From NCBI RefSeq assembly GCF_009363075.1, contig NZ_CP045294.1, positions 1 through 44,660 on the forward strand: a DNA stretch of 44,660 bases, written 5' to 3'. The translations under genes and the position numbers were made by a program. Below the pieces are notes generated by a model, which ran no database searches, had not been told where the DNA came from, and was given only the letters and a program-made list of their open reading frames with translations. Source of the stretch: Paenibacillus guangzhouensis (GTDB taxonomy: Bacteria > Bacillota > Bacilli > Paenibacillales > Paenibacillaceae). Of the stretch, positions 24,225 through 32,515 are shown piece after piece; position 1 is the first letter of the stretch; every line of letters starts with the position of its first letter.

Positions 24225-25145
24225 ATGAAAACTTCGAACTCTGTACCTGTTCCGCTGAACAGCGTAGAATCCATCTCTCCCTTACGGGAAGCAGGGTACA
24301 AATTTATGCAGTTCATGAAGCTGTTCTTGCGTAATAAGCTCGCCGCACTAGGGCTGCTGCTGATTGTCGTATGGACCTTAATTGCGCTAACGGCACCGCT
24401 TATCGCACCTTATGCGCCGGATGCGACAGACCTCAGCGCCAAGCTGAATGGGCCTAGCAGCTCGCACTGGTTCGGTACGGACCAATTCGGCCGCGACATT
24501 CTAAGCCGTGTGATCCATGCTTCACAAATTTCGATCTGGACAGGGATTATTGCTGTAGCCATTTCCTTCTTCATCGGCGTACCGCTCGGCGGGATCGCAG
24601 CCTATTATGGCGGATGGCTCGGGAATGTCATTATGCGAGTGATGGATATCTTCCTCGCCTTCCCTTCGCTCATCTTAGCGATGGCGATTGCAGCGGCGAT
24701 GGGGCCGGGCCTCGTCAGTGCGATGATCGCTGTTGGGATTGTCGGCATTCCGGAATTCGCCCGGCTTATGTACAGTCAGACTATTTATTTGAAGGAACGG
24801 GAATTTGTTGAAGCCAGCCGATCGATCGGCGTGCGCAATCGGGCGATTCTGATTCGCCATATTTTCCCGAATGCATTAGCGCCGCTGCTCGTTCGTATCA
24901 CGCTCGGCATGGGCTTTGCGATTCTTACCGCAGCGAGCCTTAGTTTCCTTGGTCTTGGCGTCAAACCTCCGCTCGCAGAGTGGGGCGCAATGATCTCGGA
25001 CGGCCGGGAATATATCATTACTGGGGAATGGTGGATTGTGACCTTCCCGGGTCTCGCGATTGCAACAACGATTTTAGGCTTCAATCTTCTCGGCGATGGA
25101 CTACGCGATGTACTGGATCCGCGCCTGAGAACGAGTCGCAAATAA
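24225..25145 (+). CDS. dppC: Dipeptide/oligopeptide ABC transporter permease, DppC type
   Basis: 306 residues. An N-terminal soluble stretch, a first membrane segment (LGLLLIVVWTLIALTAPLIA), the periplasmic-side motif HWFGTDQFGRDILSRV and the ATPase-contact loop EFVEASRSIGVRNRAILIRH are hallmarks of DppC/OppC. CAGGAGG ends 11 bases before the ATG at 24225; a GTG at 24213 overlaps that site and is rejected. Partner of the preceding permease. Confidence 0.9.
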   Translation: MKTSNSVPVPLNSVESISPLREAGYKFMQFMKLFLRNKLAALGLLLIVVWTLIALTAPLIAPYAPDATDLSAKLNGPSSSHWFGTDQFGRDILSRVIHASQISIWTGIIAVAISFFIGVPLGGIAAYYGGWLGNVIMRVMDIFLAFPSLILAMAIAAAMGPGLVSAMIAVGIVGIPEFARLMYSQTIYLKEREFVEASRSIGVRNRAILIRHIFPNALAPLLVRITLGMGFAILTAASLSFLGLGVKPPLAEWGAMISDGREYIITGEWWIVTFPGLAIATTILGFNLLGDGLRDVLDPRLRTSRK

Positions 25146-25177
25146 ATTCCATATTACACACATAGGGGGAAATTTTC

Positions 25178-26773
25178 ATGCAAAAGAGCAAATGGTTCAT
25201 CGTATTGTCTTTCACTCTGATCATTGCATTACTCGCAGGCTGCGCGCCGAAAGCGAACCAAGCACAGAACAACAGTCAGGCAGAGACAGGTCAAGGAACA
25301 TCCGCTCCAGGAGGCAAGACATTAACGGTTGCATACTCCGAAGGTGGACAGACACTTGACCCGGCAGAAGCGAACGACCTGACTTCCGATACGCTTGTCC
25401 TTGCACTCTATGACCAGCTCGTCACGTATGGTGTGAAGCAAGTGAACGGCGCAGACATTGCCGACACGACGGATATCAAACCGATGCTCGCTGAATCCTG
25501 GACCGTATCGGATGATCATTTGACGTATACCTTTAAGCTTCGTACAGATGCGAAGTTCCATAGCGGACAAGCCGTGAACGCGGATGCGGTTGTCTACTCA
25601 CTCGACCACATTAAAAATTCCAACTCAGGTGGCTTCCTCTATCAACAGGCGACCATCGATTCGTTCAAAAAGATCGACGATAGCACGGTAGAAGTGAAGT
25701 TAACGCGTCCGAACCAACTTTTCCTTCAAATTCTAGCGATGTATTCGTTCTCGGTCATCGACCCTTCGGTGATTCAAGGTGATGCGAGTGAGTTCTTGAA
25801 GACGAAGACAGCAGGTTCTGGTCCATTCACACTTGAGAAATGGGATCCTGCGAGCGAAGCGGTGTTCAAAGCGAATGACAACTACTGGCAAGAACGCGCG
25901 AAGCTGGATAAAGTCACGATGAAATTTATGAAGGAAGCGTCGACGCGCACCTTGATGCTTGATAAGGGCGATATCGATCTTGCTATGGAAATTCCAGCGA
26001 AAGATATCGAGTCGCTCAAAGCGAACAAGAATATTACCGTTCGTTCGGATGCCAGTAACCGGATTTTGTACCTGGGTCTGAATAACAACATGAAGCCATT
26101 CGATAATGTCAAAGTTCGTGAAGCCATGGCCTATGCCATTCCTTACGATTCCTTAATTAAAGATGTGATGTACGGTCAAGCGAAGCAAATGAAGAGTATT
26201 GTGGCGAGCAACACGCCAGGCTTCACCGATGCAGGATTCGTCTACAAATATGATCTGGAAAAAGCAAAAGCGTTGTTAGCGGAAGCGGGTTACCCGAACG
26301 GATTCTCGTTCGACTTCACGTTAGGTTCAGGATTTAGCGATTGGGAAGATACAGCGACGATCCTTCAAGCGGAACTGAAGAAGATCGGCGTTACGATGAA
26401 CATTAAGAAGTTGGCTCGCGCGCAGTTCTTAGAGCAGCTGAAGACAGGTAATGTGCAATCTTTCATTTCAAAATGGACTTCCTTCGTCAATGACCCTGAG
26501 TACCATCTTGGATTCTTGGCTAATGCCGATAGCTCTTCGAACTATGTTCACTACAAGAACGACAAAGTCCAAGCGTTGTTAAAAACAGCAGCCGTGGAGA
26601 CAGACAAAGCAAAACGCGATGCGCAGTACGGTCAGATCCAAGAGCAAATCAACACCGATTCACCTTACTTGTATATGTACGAATACAACCGTCTCGTTTC
26701 ATTTAATAACAGCGTGAAGGGATATATTTTCTTCCCGGATGAATGTCTGCGTTTCTATCCGATGTCGAAATAA
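25178..26773 (+). CDS. dppA: Peptide ABC transporter substrate-binding lipoprotein, DppA/OppA type
   Basis: 531 residues. Lipoprotein signal peptide with lipobox LAGC (Cys22), then an Ala/Gln/Asn-rich linker and a family 5 solute-binding domain (LTVAYSEGGQTLDPAEANDL near the N-terminus of the domain; ESWTVSDDHLTYTFKLRTDAKFHSG; KVREAMAYAIPYDSL). Family 5 proteins bind peptides, nickel, glutathione, opines or murein peptides. Placement with an M20 peptidase favours an N-acylated or peptide-like ligand. Confidence 0.9.
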   Translation: MQKSKWFIVLSFTLIIALLAGCAPKANQAQNNSQAETGQGTSAPGGKTLTVAYSEGGQTLDPAEANDLTSDTLVLALYDQLVTYGVKQVNGADIADTTDIKPMLAESWTVSDDHLTYTFKLRTDAKFHSGQAVNADAVVYSLDHIKNSNSGGFLYQQATIDSFKKIDDSTVEVKLTRPNQLFLQILAMYSFSVIDPSVIQGDASEFLKTKTAGSGPFTLEKWDPASEAVFKANDNYWQERAKLDKVTMKFMKEASTRTLMLDKGDIDLAMEIPAKDIESLKANKNITVRSDASNRILYLGLNNNMKPFDNVKVREAMAYAIPYDSLIKDVMYGQAKQMKSIVASNTPGFTDAGFVYKYDLEKAKALLAEAGYPNGFSFDFTLGSGFSDWEDTATILQAELKKIGVTMNIKKLARAQFLEQLKTGNVQSFISKWTSFVNDPEYHLGFLANADSSSNYVHYKNDKVQALLKTAAVETDKAKRDAQYGQIQEQINTDSPYLYMYEYNRLVSFNNSVKGYIFFPDECLRFYPMSK

Positions 26774-26865
26774 CAATAGGGCTATCATGTATTAGAGAAA
26801 ATACTGATGTTTGATGAACAAGCGTATAGCGAAGAGGAATGCTCGAATTGGAGGAGGAGATTGCA

Positions 26866-28125
26866 ATGAACAATTGGAAGCAGCGTTGGATCGATGAAGT
26901 GGAGAAGCGGCAGGATGACTTGCTTCAGCTCTGCTCGGATTTGATCCGGTTCCCGTCGGAGAACCCGCCGGGAGATTCCAGAGCGATTAGTCAATATATC
27001 GTGAATTATCTCGCGGAAGTCGGTATTCAGACGGAAGTGCATGACGCTGGGGATCACATGCTCAATCTGATCGCCACGATCGGCGATGCGGATGCATCGG
27101 ACCGTCACTTGATTTACTGCGGACATACCGATGTCGTGCCTGCCGGAGATTTATCTCGTTGGGACTTCGATCCGTTCGGCGGCGAAATCCGCGACGGCTA
27201 TGTTCTCGGACGCGGCGCAAGCGATATGAAGTGCGGTCTCGCAGGCCTTCTGTTCAGCGTGAAATTGTTAAAAGAGCTCGAGGTGCCGCTGAAGGGGCGT
27301 CTCTCCCTGCTGATCGTGCCGGATGAGGAGTCAGGCGGACATCAAGGCGTGCCATGGGTGTTCGAGCGGAATCTTATTCACGGGACGGCGGCTGTCATCG
27401 CAGAGCCTTCTCACCCGCTTCATCCGACGATTGGGCAGAAAGGCAGCTGCTGGTTCCGTTTTACGGTACCAGGTACGCCGGGGCACGGCAGCTTGTCCCC
27501 GATCATCGGCGACAACGCGATCGTGAAGGCGGCGGCAGCGATACAGGCGCTGCAAGAGCTGCACAACTTCCCGGTGAATCTGCCGGAAGAAGTGAAAGAG
27601 ATTATCGCGATTACGAAGGAATATATTGCAACGCGTGAAAATCCGGATTTCTCGGCGATTATCGATCGGGTATCCGTCAATATTGGAACAATTCAGGGCG
27701 GAACGAAGACGAACGTCGTTCCGGACCAATGCGAGATTACGGTGGATACACGCTTGCCGTTCGGGGTAACACCTGCTGAAGTGCTGGCAGAAGCGAAGCG
27801 GATCTTAGCTGAGGTCGGCATCCATGAAGAATTGCATCCGGAAGGCTTCCAAGGCATTGCGAACTGGACGCCGGCAAGCGATCCTATCGTGGAAGAGCTC
27901 GTCAGCCACATTTGTGATGTGAAGCAAGAGAAAGGCTATGGCGTATTGCAGTGGGCATCCAGTGACGCGCGCCACTTCCGCCGGGCAGGAATTCCGGTAT
28001 TGCAATACGGACCTGCTGAATTGTCGACAATTCACGGATTTAATGAGAAGGCGCCTGTGCAAGACGTGGTGGATGCAGCCAAAGTCTATACATTGACTGC
28101 GTTAAGTTATCTAGGAGGTGAGTGA
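26866..28125 (+). CDS. M20 family metallopeptidase (ArgE/DapE/CPG2-like)
   Basis: 419 residues. Di-zinc site motifs: HTDVVPAGD (H87, D89), GRGASDMKCG (D120), the catalytic and metal glutamates in VPDEESGGH (E154, E155), and later histidines including TIHGFNE near the C-terminus. A dimerisation (lid) domain occupies about residues 200-320. The enzyme hydrolyses an N-acyl amino acid or small peptide in the cytoplasm. GGAGGAGGAG before the ATG at 26866 sets the start; an ATG 27 bases upstream lacks a ribosome site. Set between the binding protein and the two ATPases, it most likely processes the imported compound. Confidence 0.92.
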   Translation: MNNWKQRWIDEVEKRQDDLLQLCSDLIRFPSENPPGDSRAISQYIVNYLAEVGIQTEVHDAGDHMLNLIATIGDADASDRHLIYCGHTDVVPAGDLSRWDFDPFGGEIRDGYVLGRGASDMKCGLAGLLFSVKLLKELEVPLKGRLSLLIVPDEESGGHQGVPWVFERNLIHGTAAVIAEPSHPLHPTIGQKGSCWFRFTVPGTPGHGSLSPIIGDNAIVKAAAAIQALQELHNFPVNLPEEVKEIIAITKEYIATRENPDFSAIIDRVSVNIGTIQGGTKTNVVPDQCEITVDTRLPFGVTPAEVLAEAKRILAEVGIHEELHPEGFQGIANWTPASDPIVEELVSHICDVKQEKGYGVLQWASSDARHFRRAGIPVLQYGPAELSTIHGFNEKAPVQDVVDAAKVYTLTALSYLGGE

Positions 28126-28126
28126 T

Positions 28127-29107
28127 ATGGAACCGGTACTCTCGATCGAGAAGCTGGAGACCGAATTTAAGACAGATGCTGGAACATTCAAGACGGTTGA
28201 CGGCGTGACGTTCTATGTCGCCGCAGGCGAGACGCTTGGCGTCGTGGGTGAATCCGGCTGCGGGAAGAGCGTAACTTCGCTGTCCGTGATGGGACTGCTG
28301 CCGAAGAAGATTGGACGTGTCAGAGAGGGAGCTATCCGGTTTCATGGACAGAACTTGCTGGAGAAGTCGGAGCGAGAGATGCGGGCAATTCGAGGCAATC
28401 GGATCGCGATGATCTTCCAAGAGCCGATGACATCGCTCAATCCGGTCTTTCGGATTGGGGATCAGCTCGCAGAATCGATCTCCTTGCACATGAAGCTTCG
28501 ACGCAAAGATGCAATGAAACGCGCCGTCGAGATGCTGACCAAGGTCGGCATCCCGAATCCGGAGACGGTGGTGAGGGAATACCCGCATCAATTATCCGGC
28601 GGGATGCGCCAACGAGTGATGATCGCGATGGCGATGTCCTGTAACCCGGAGGTGCTTATTGCGGACGAGCCGACGACTGCGCTCGACGTGACGATTCAAG
28701 CGCAGATTCTTGATCTGATGCGCAAGCTGCAAGAGGAAGAGCAGACGGCGATCGTCCTGATTACACACGACCTCGGTGTCGTGGCCGAGATGTGCCATCG
28801 CGTCGTCGTCATGTATGCGGGGCAAGTCGTAGAAGAAGCGGACGTCGATACGTTGTTCGAATCGCCGACGCATCCGTATACGAAGGGGCTGCTCGCATCC
28901 TTGCCGCAGCTGGCTGGGAACCAGGAGCGCTTGGAGTCGATCCCTGGGATCGTGCCAAGCCCGCTCGATATGCCGAAGGGATGCCGCTTCGCGCCACGCT
29001 GCAAGTACCGCATGGATGCATGTGACGAGATGATGCCGGAATTGACGGAAGTCGCACCTGGGCACCGCTGTCGCTGCTTACTCGCTACGAAGGAGGGCGC
29101 ACAATGA
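28127..29107 (+). CDS. dppD: Peptide ABC transporter ATP-binding protein, DppD type
   Basis: 326 residues. Walker [12 protein letters not shown], signature [12 protein letters not shown], Walker [14 protein letters not shown]-loop [11 protein letters not shown]. The C-terminal oligopeptide-transporter extension has [14 protein letters not shown], the cysteine cluster seen in Dpp/Opp ATPases. AGGAGG (28113-28118) precedes the ATG at 28127. It overlaps dppF by 4 bases. Confidence 0.92.
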   Translation: MEPVLSIEKLETEFKTDAGTFKTVDGVTFYVAAGETLGVVGESGCGKSVTSLSVMGLLPKKIGRVREGAIRFHGQNLLEKSEREMRAIRGNRIAMIFQEPMTSLNPVFRIGDQLAESISLHMKLRRKDAMKRAVEMLTKVGIPNPETVVREYPHQLSGGMRQRVMIAMAMSCNPEVLIADEPTTALDVTIQAQILDLMRKLQEEEQTAIVLITHDLGVVAEMCHRVVVMYAGQVVEEADVDTLFESPTHPYTKGLLASLPQLAGNQERLESIPGIVPSPLDMPKGCRFAPRCKYRMDACDEMMPELTEVAPGHRCRCLLATKEGAQ

Positions 29108-30066
29108 ACAAGCTGCTGGAAGTTCGTGATTTGAAGAAACATTATCCCATCCGCAAGGGATGGCTCAATAAACAAGTGGGCGCCGTGAAATCGGTCGACG
29201 GTGTGACCTTCGATATTATGGAAGGCGAGACGTTCGGGATCGTCGGCGAGTCGGGCTGTGGGAAGTCCACGACGGGGCGTTCCGTCATGCGTCTGATTGA
29301 ACCGACGTCAGGTGAGATTAAGTTCGCCGGTCAGGATTTGATGGCGATGTCCGAGAAGGACTTGCGCGCCGCGCGTACGCAAATGAGTATGATCTTCCAA
29401 GATCCATACGCGTCGCTCAATCCACGTTGGTCTGTGCAGCAGATTCTCGATGAACCGCTCGTGACGCATCTGTCCCTTAGTGCGGCGGAACGGAAAATTC
29501 GGCTGCAGGAACTAATGGAGAAGGTGGGATTGTCGTCGTATCAAGCAGGCCGTTATCCGCATGAATTTTCAGGCGGACAACGTCAGCGGATCGGGATAGC
29601 TCGCGCATTGGCGCTCAATCCGCGGTTTATCGTCTGTGATGAGCCGGTCTCCGCGCTCGACGTCTCCATTCAGGCGCAGGTGCTGAACTTGATGCAAGAC
29701 TTGCAAGAGCAGATGAAGCTGACGTACATGTTCATTTCGCATGACCTGTCGGTCGTGAAATTCCTCTGCACGCGGGTCGGCGTCATGTACTTGGGACGGA
29801 TGGTGGAGATGACGACGAAGCAGAAGCTGTTCGACTCGCCGCTGCACCCATACACGCAGGCGCTGATGTCCGCGGTGCCAAGTCCGAATCCGAAGGCAAA
29901 GAAGGAACGGATCGTGTTAACCGGTGAAGTGCCGAGCGCGAAAAACCCACCGACAGGCTGCGCTTTCCATTCCCGTTGTCCGCTGGCGACAGATCTGTGC
30001 AGACAGACAAGACCGGAATGGCGGGAGGCTGCTCAGCAACACTGGGTAGCTTGCCATTATGTATAA
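29104..30066 (+). CDS. dppF: Peptide ABC transporter ATP-binding protein, DppF type
   Basis: 320 residues. Walker [14 protein letters not shown], signature [15 protein letters not shown], Walker [14 protein letters not shown]-loop [11 protein letters not shown], and a C-terminal cysteine cluster ([14 protein letters not shown]). DppF partner of the ATPase before it; ATGA overlap shows coupled translation. With the two permeases and the lipoprotein the importer is complete. Confidence 0.92.
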   Translation: MNKLLEVRDLKKHYPIRKGWLNKQVGAVKSVDGVTFDIMEGETFGIVGESGCGKSTTGRSVMRLIEPTSGEIKFAGQDLMAMSEKDLRAARTQMSMIFQDPYASLNPRWSVQQILDEPLVTHLSLSAAERKIRLQELMEKVGLSSYQAGRYPHEFSGGQRQRIGIARALALNPRFIVCDEPVSALDVSIQAQVLNLMQDLQEQMKLTYMFISHDLSVVKFLCTRVGVMYLGRMVEMTTKQKLFDSPLHPYTQALMSAVPSPNPKAKKERIVLTGEVPSAKNPPTGCAFHSRCPLATDLCRQTRPEWREAAQQHWVACHYV

Positions 30067-30077
30067 AGGAATTGAAG

Positions 30078-30233
30078 TTGAACTCTAGAAGAAACAAGAG
30101 CGAAGAACCAACGAAGGGGAAGTTTGGAACTGGAAGAGTGAAACGTCCGCCTTTGTTGTCGGATGTCATCCATGATCTAATCATTCAAGAAATCCGAAAA
30201 CAACAGCGGCTGAAAGTCCAAACTTTTTCGTAG
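30078..30233 (+). CDS. Small basic hypothetical protein or remnant, about 51 residues
   Basis: A TTG at 30078 follows AAAGGA at 30065-30070 and opens a reading frame to TAG at 30231-30233. The product is basic (SRRNKSEE..., RVKRPPLLSDVIHDLI, QEIRKQQRLK). The middle part looks a little like the first helix of a GntR winged helix domain, so it may be a truncated regulator or a small unrelated protein. It fills the 236-base gap between dppF and the DUF1177 gene. No function is assigned. Confidence 0.3.
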   Translation: MNSRRNKSEEPTKGKFGTGRVKRPPLLSDVIHDLIIQEIRKQQRLKVQTFS

Positions 30234-30302
30234 TGAGCGTAAGTAGAGCTCTGATACAGCATTGGATCAACTTACAGAATAGACAACTAGGAGATGAGAT
30301 AG

Positions 30303-31253
30303 ATGGCCTTATTACAGACATTAAAAATGTATGAAGCGGTCGATAACGCCTACACTTCCGGCGAAGCAGTCGCCGAGCTATTCAAGCCGTATTCGTGGGT
30401 TGAAGTTCAAGTAACGCGCGTTCATGGCGTGAAAGGATTTACCGATTTCGTGAAGATCTTGATTCCAGGGACGGAAGGGAAGTCGCAAGGCGGATCTGCT
30501 CCGACCTTCGGGATTGTCGGACGCCTCGGCGGTCTTGGCGCTAGACCGCAGCGCATCGGGCTTGTCTCCGATGGTGACGGCGCGATCGCGGCGCTATCCG
30601 CAGCACTTAAGCTCGCCGACATGAGCGTGAAAGGCGATCGACTGAAGGGTGACGTCTACATTACGACGCATGTCTGCCCGGATGCCCCAACGCTGCCGCA
30701 TGAGCCGGTAGATTTTATGGATTCGCCGGTGGATATTGCAACGATGAATGACTATGAAGTTTTAGATGAGATGGAAGCGATCCTCTCGATCGATACGACG
30801 AAGGGCAACCGCGTCATTAATCATAAAGGCATCGCGATCTCACCAACGGTCAAAGAAGGTTATATCCTTCGCGTCAGCGATGATCTGCTTCGGATCATGG
30901 AGATGACGACAGGCCAGTTGCCTGTGACCTTCCCTGTAACGATGCAGGATATTACGCCATATGGTAATGATCTGTACCATATTAACAGCATCCTCCAGCC
31001 CTGCGTGAAGACGGATGCGCCTGTCGTGGGCGTTGCCATTACAACGCAATCAACGGTTCCCGGCTGCGGTACCGGCGCGAGCCACGAAGTGGATATTGCG
31101 CTTGCTGCGCGTTACGCCGTAGAGGTAGCAAAGGAATTCACAAACGGCATCTGCTCGTTCTATAATAAGAAGGAATTCGATCATATCGAGAAACTATATG
31201 GCTCGATGCGAGTATTGCAGACACCTGGTCTCGCTGTAAGCGCGAAGTCATAA
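30303..31253 (+). CDS. DUF1177 family protein
   Basis: 316 residues, full length for a conserved family of unknown function. The conserved core includes GLVSDGDGAIAALSAALKL (about 86-104) and TTHVCPDAPTLPHEPVDFM (about 121-139), whose His123, Cys125 and His133 could bind metal or act in catalysis. No signal peptide; predicted cytoplasmic. AGGAGATGAGAT precedes the ATG. It lies downstream of a peptide importer and an M20 peptidase and upstream of an AroM gene, so it is likely an enzyme in breakdown of the imported compound. Confidence 0.85.
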   Translation: MALLQTLKMYEAVDNAYTSGEAVAELFKPYSWVEVQVTRVHGVKGFTDFVKILIPGTEGKSQGGSAPTFGIVGRLGGLGARPQRIGLVSDGDGAIAALSAALKLADMSVKGDRLKGDVYITTHVCPDAPTLPHEPVDFMDSPVDIATMNDYEVLDEMEAILSIDTTKGNRVINHKGIAISPTVKEGYILRVSDDLLRIMEMTTGQLPVTFPVTMQDITPYGNDLYHINSILQPCVKTDAPVVGVAITTQSTVPGCGTGASHEVDIALAARYAVEVAKEFTNGICSFYNKKEFDHIEKLYGSMRVLQTPGLAVSAKS

Positions 31254-31322
31254 CTCGAGAGATAGACTCAACAGCAAGAACTGCTCACAGGACTATGGAT
31301 AGGAGATAGGGAGCTGATTGAG

Positions 31323-32015
31323 ATGGAACACAAGCGAATCAAGACTGCGGTGTTAACGATTGGACAAGCACCACGCTGTGATGTCACACCGCAAATTACA
31401 AAATGGCTTGATCCCATGATGGACGTGAAACAGAGAGGTGCGCTGGATGGGATGAGCGTGGAAGAAATTGCTGAGAAATTTGAACCCGTTCCCGGGGAGT
31501 TCGTGTTAACTTCACGGCTTGTCACGGGGCAGAGTGTACGCCTGTCGGCGGCCCGTATGGAGCTTGCATTGCAGCAAATGATCGATGAGTGCGAGGACGA
31601 AGGCTGTGAAGCGATCGTGCTGCTCTGCACGGGCGTATTCCCGCGTTTGCATGCGAAGAGAGCGTTGTTCATCGAGCCAGATCGGGTGTTAACACCAGCG
31701 ATTGCCCGATTGGCGGGAAATGCGCAGCTAGGTCTCATCATCCCGCTCGCAGAGCAGAAGGAAGATCTGTATGCGAAGTGGAGAACGTATGGCGTGAAGG
31801 TTCTCATCGAAGCGGCTACTCCGTATACGGGCTCGCTCGAAGATATCGGCGCTGCAGCGGAGCGACTCGCTGCCTCAGGAGCACAACTGATTGTGCTGGA
31901 TTGCATGGGTTACTCTACAGCCCATCGTCGTGCTGCGAGGGAATCATCCGGTAAGCCGGTTATTTTATCCAATGAAATGCTGTTCAAAATGCTCAGTGAG
32001 CTGGGCGAATACTAA
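31323..32015 (+). CDS. AroM family protein, possible racemase-like enzyme
   Basis: 230 residues. The N-terminal AVLTIGQAPRCDVTPQI matches AroM-family proteins. Two cysteines sit in contexts like those of Asp/Glu racemases: Cys102 in IVLLCTGVF and Cys194 in IVLDCMGYS. The aroM gene of E. coli has no known function; the racemase comparison is my reading of the fold pattern, not an established activity. It ends the IclR-dpp operon and is followed by two hairpins. Confidence 0.8.
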   Translation: MEHKRIKTAVLTIGQAPRCDVTPQITKWLDPMMDVKQRGALDGMSVEEIAEKFEPVPGEFVLTSRLVTGQSVRLSAARMELALQQMIDECEDEGCEAIVLLCTGVFPRLHAKRALFIEPDRVLTPAIARLAGNAQLGLIIPLAEQKEDLYAKWRTYGVKVLIEAATPYTGSLEDIGAAAERLAASGAQLIVLDCMGYSTAHRRAARESSGKPVILSNEMLFKMLSELGEY

Positions 32016-32082
32016 ATAATATCTACATTAAATATCGATGAAAAGAGCGGTTATGCCGCCTATTCATACATGCTAGCACAGC

Positions 32083-32131
32083 CAAAACCGCCTCCTGCCT
32101 TGTCTCGCCGCAAGGTGGGGTGGCGGTTTTG
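32083..32131 (+). terminator. Long hairpin after the AroM gene
   Basis: AAAACCGCC pairs with GGCGGTTTT, with an inner stem CCTTG/CAAGG and a loop around CTCGCCG. Only four T follow, so termination may be shared with the next hairpin. Confidence 0.6.
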
Positions 32132-32143
32132 TCCTGCTAAGGA

Positions 32144-32171
32144 GCCTTAGACATGGTCTAAGGCTTTTTTT
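32144..32171 (+). terminator. Rho-independent terminator before the tail cluster
   Basis: GCCTTAGAC and GTCTAAGGC form a perfect 9-bp stem with a 3-base loop, followed by seven T. It insulates the tail operon from the upstream operon. Confidence 0.9.
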
Positions 32172-32274
32172 CATTCTCGCGGATAGATCTTTCTAGATAA
32201 GTGATCGAGAGAATCGCTCACCTTACCGAAATCCATCCCAAAGAAAAATCAAAGAAATAAATCAGAACAAAATA

Positions 32275-32288
32275 AGAACACTTGTTCT
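32275..32288. promoter_or_regulatory. LexA-type SOS box upstream of the tail operon
   Basis: AGAACACTTGTTCT carries the GAAC-N4-GTTC core of the Gram-positive LexA/DinR box with a matching outer A/T pair. It overlaps the predicted -35, so LexA would block transcription until DNA damage. The outer bases differ from the usual C and G. Confidence 0.65.
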
Positions 32289-32309
32289 GTTGTGTGGTAA
32301 ATTTATACC
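32282..32309 (+). promoter_or_regulatory. Predicted promoter of the tail (tailocin) operon
   Basis: TTGTTC (32282-32287), 16 bp, TATACC (32304-32309). Transcription would begin near 32316 and read through all tail genes to the window end; no other promoter was evident among them. Both hexamers deviate from consensus, consistent with a regulated promoter. Confidence 0.45.
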
Positions 32310-32311
32310 AT

Positions 32312-32423
32312 AGAGATTCGAGGGGAACACGGAACACCTAATGAAGTAATCGAGGCGCGAGACCTGAAGAAGCAGGCCGCACGAACATATCGTAGGTATG
32401 GATCGGTGCTCTTTTGAATCTCT
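32312..32423 (+). promoter_or_regulatory. Structured 5' leader of the tail operon
   Basis: AGAGATTC (32312-32319) is complementary to GAATCTCT (32416-32423). The pairing extends inward with wobbles (GAGG with TTTT, then GGAACACGG with CGGTGCTC, two mismatches and one bulge). A smaller hairpin CCTG-AAGAAG-CAGG lies inside. The helix starts at about the predicted 5' end of the transcript and ends just before the GAGGGGAGG ribosome site. No gene was found in this stretch. Confidence 0.45.
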
Positions 32424-32452
32424 TAAACTCTGAACGAGGGGAGGCGGTAGAC

Positions 32453-32515
32453 ATGCGAACAAGGACCGTAAGAAATGAGGTGATGGACCCTGTTAACGAC
32501 ACTTGCACAGGTTAA
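32453..32515 (+). CDS. Possible 20-residue leader peptide overlapping the connector gene (speculative)
   Basis: ATG at 32453 follows GAGGGGAGGCGG and encodes MRTRTVRNEVMDPVNDTCTG, ending at TAA 32513-32515 inside the start of the connector reading frame. It may allow coupled translation, or it may be chance; a single-base change could also merge the ATG at 32483 with the connector frame. Confidence 0.25.
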   Translation: MRTRTVRNEVMDPVNDTCTG

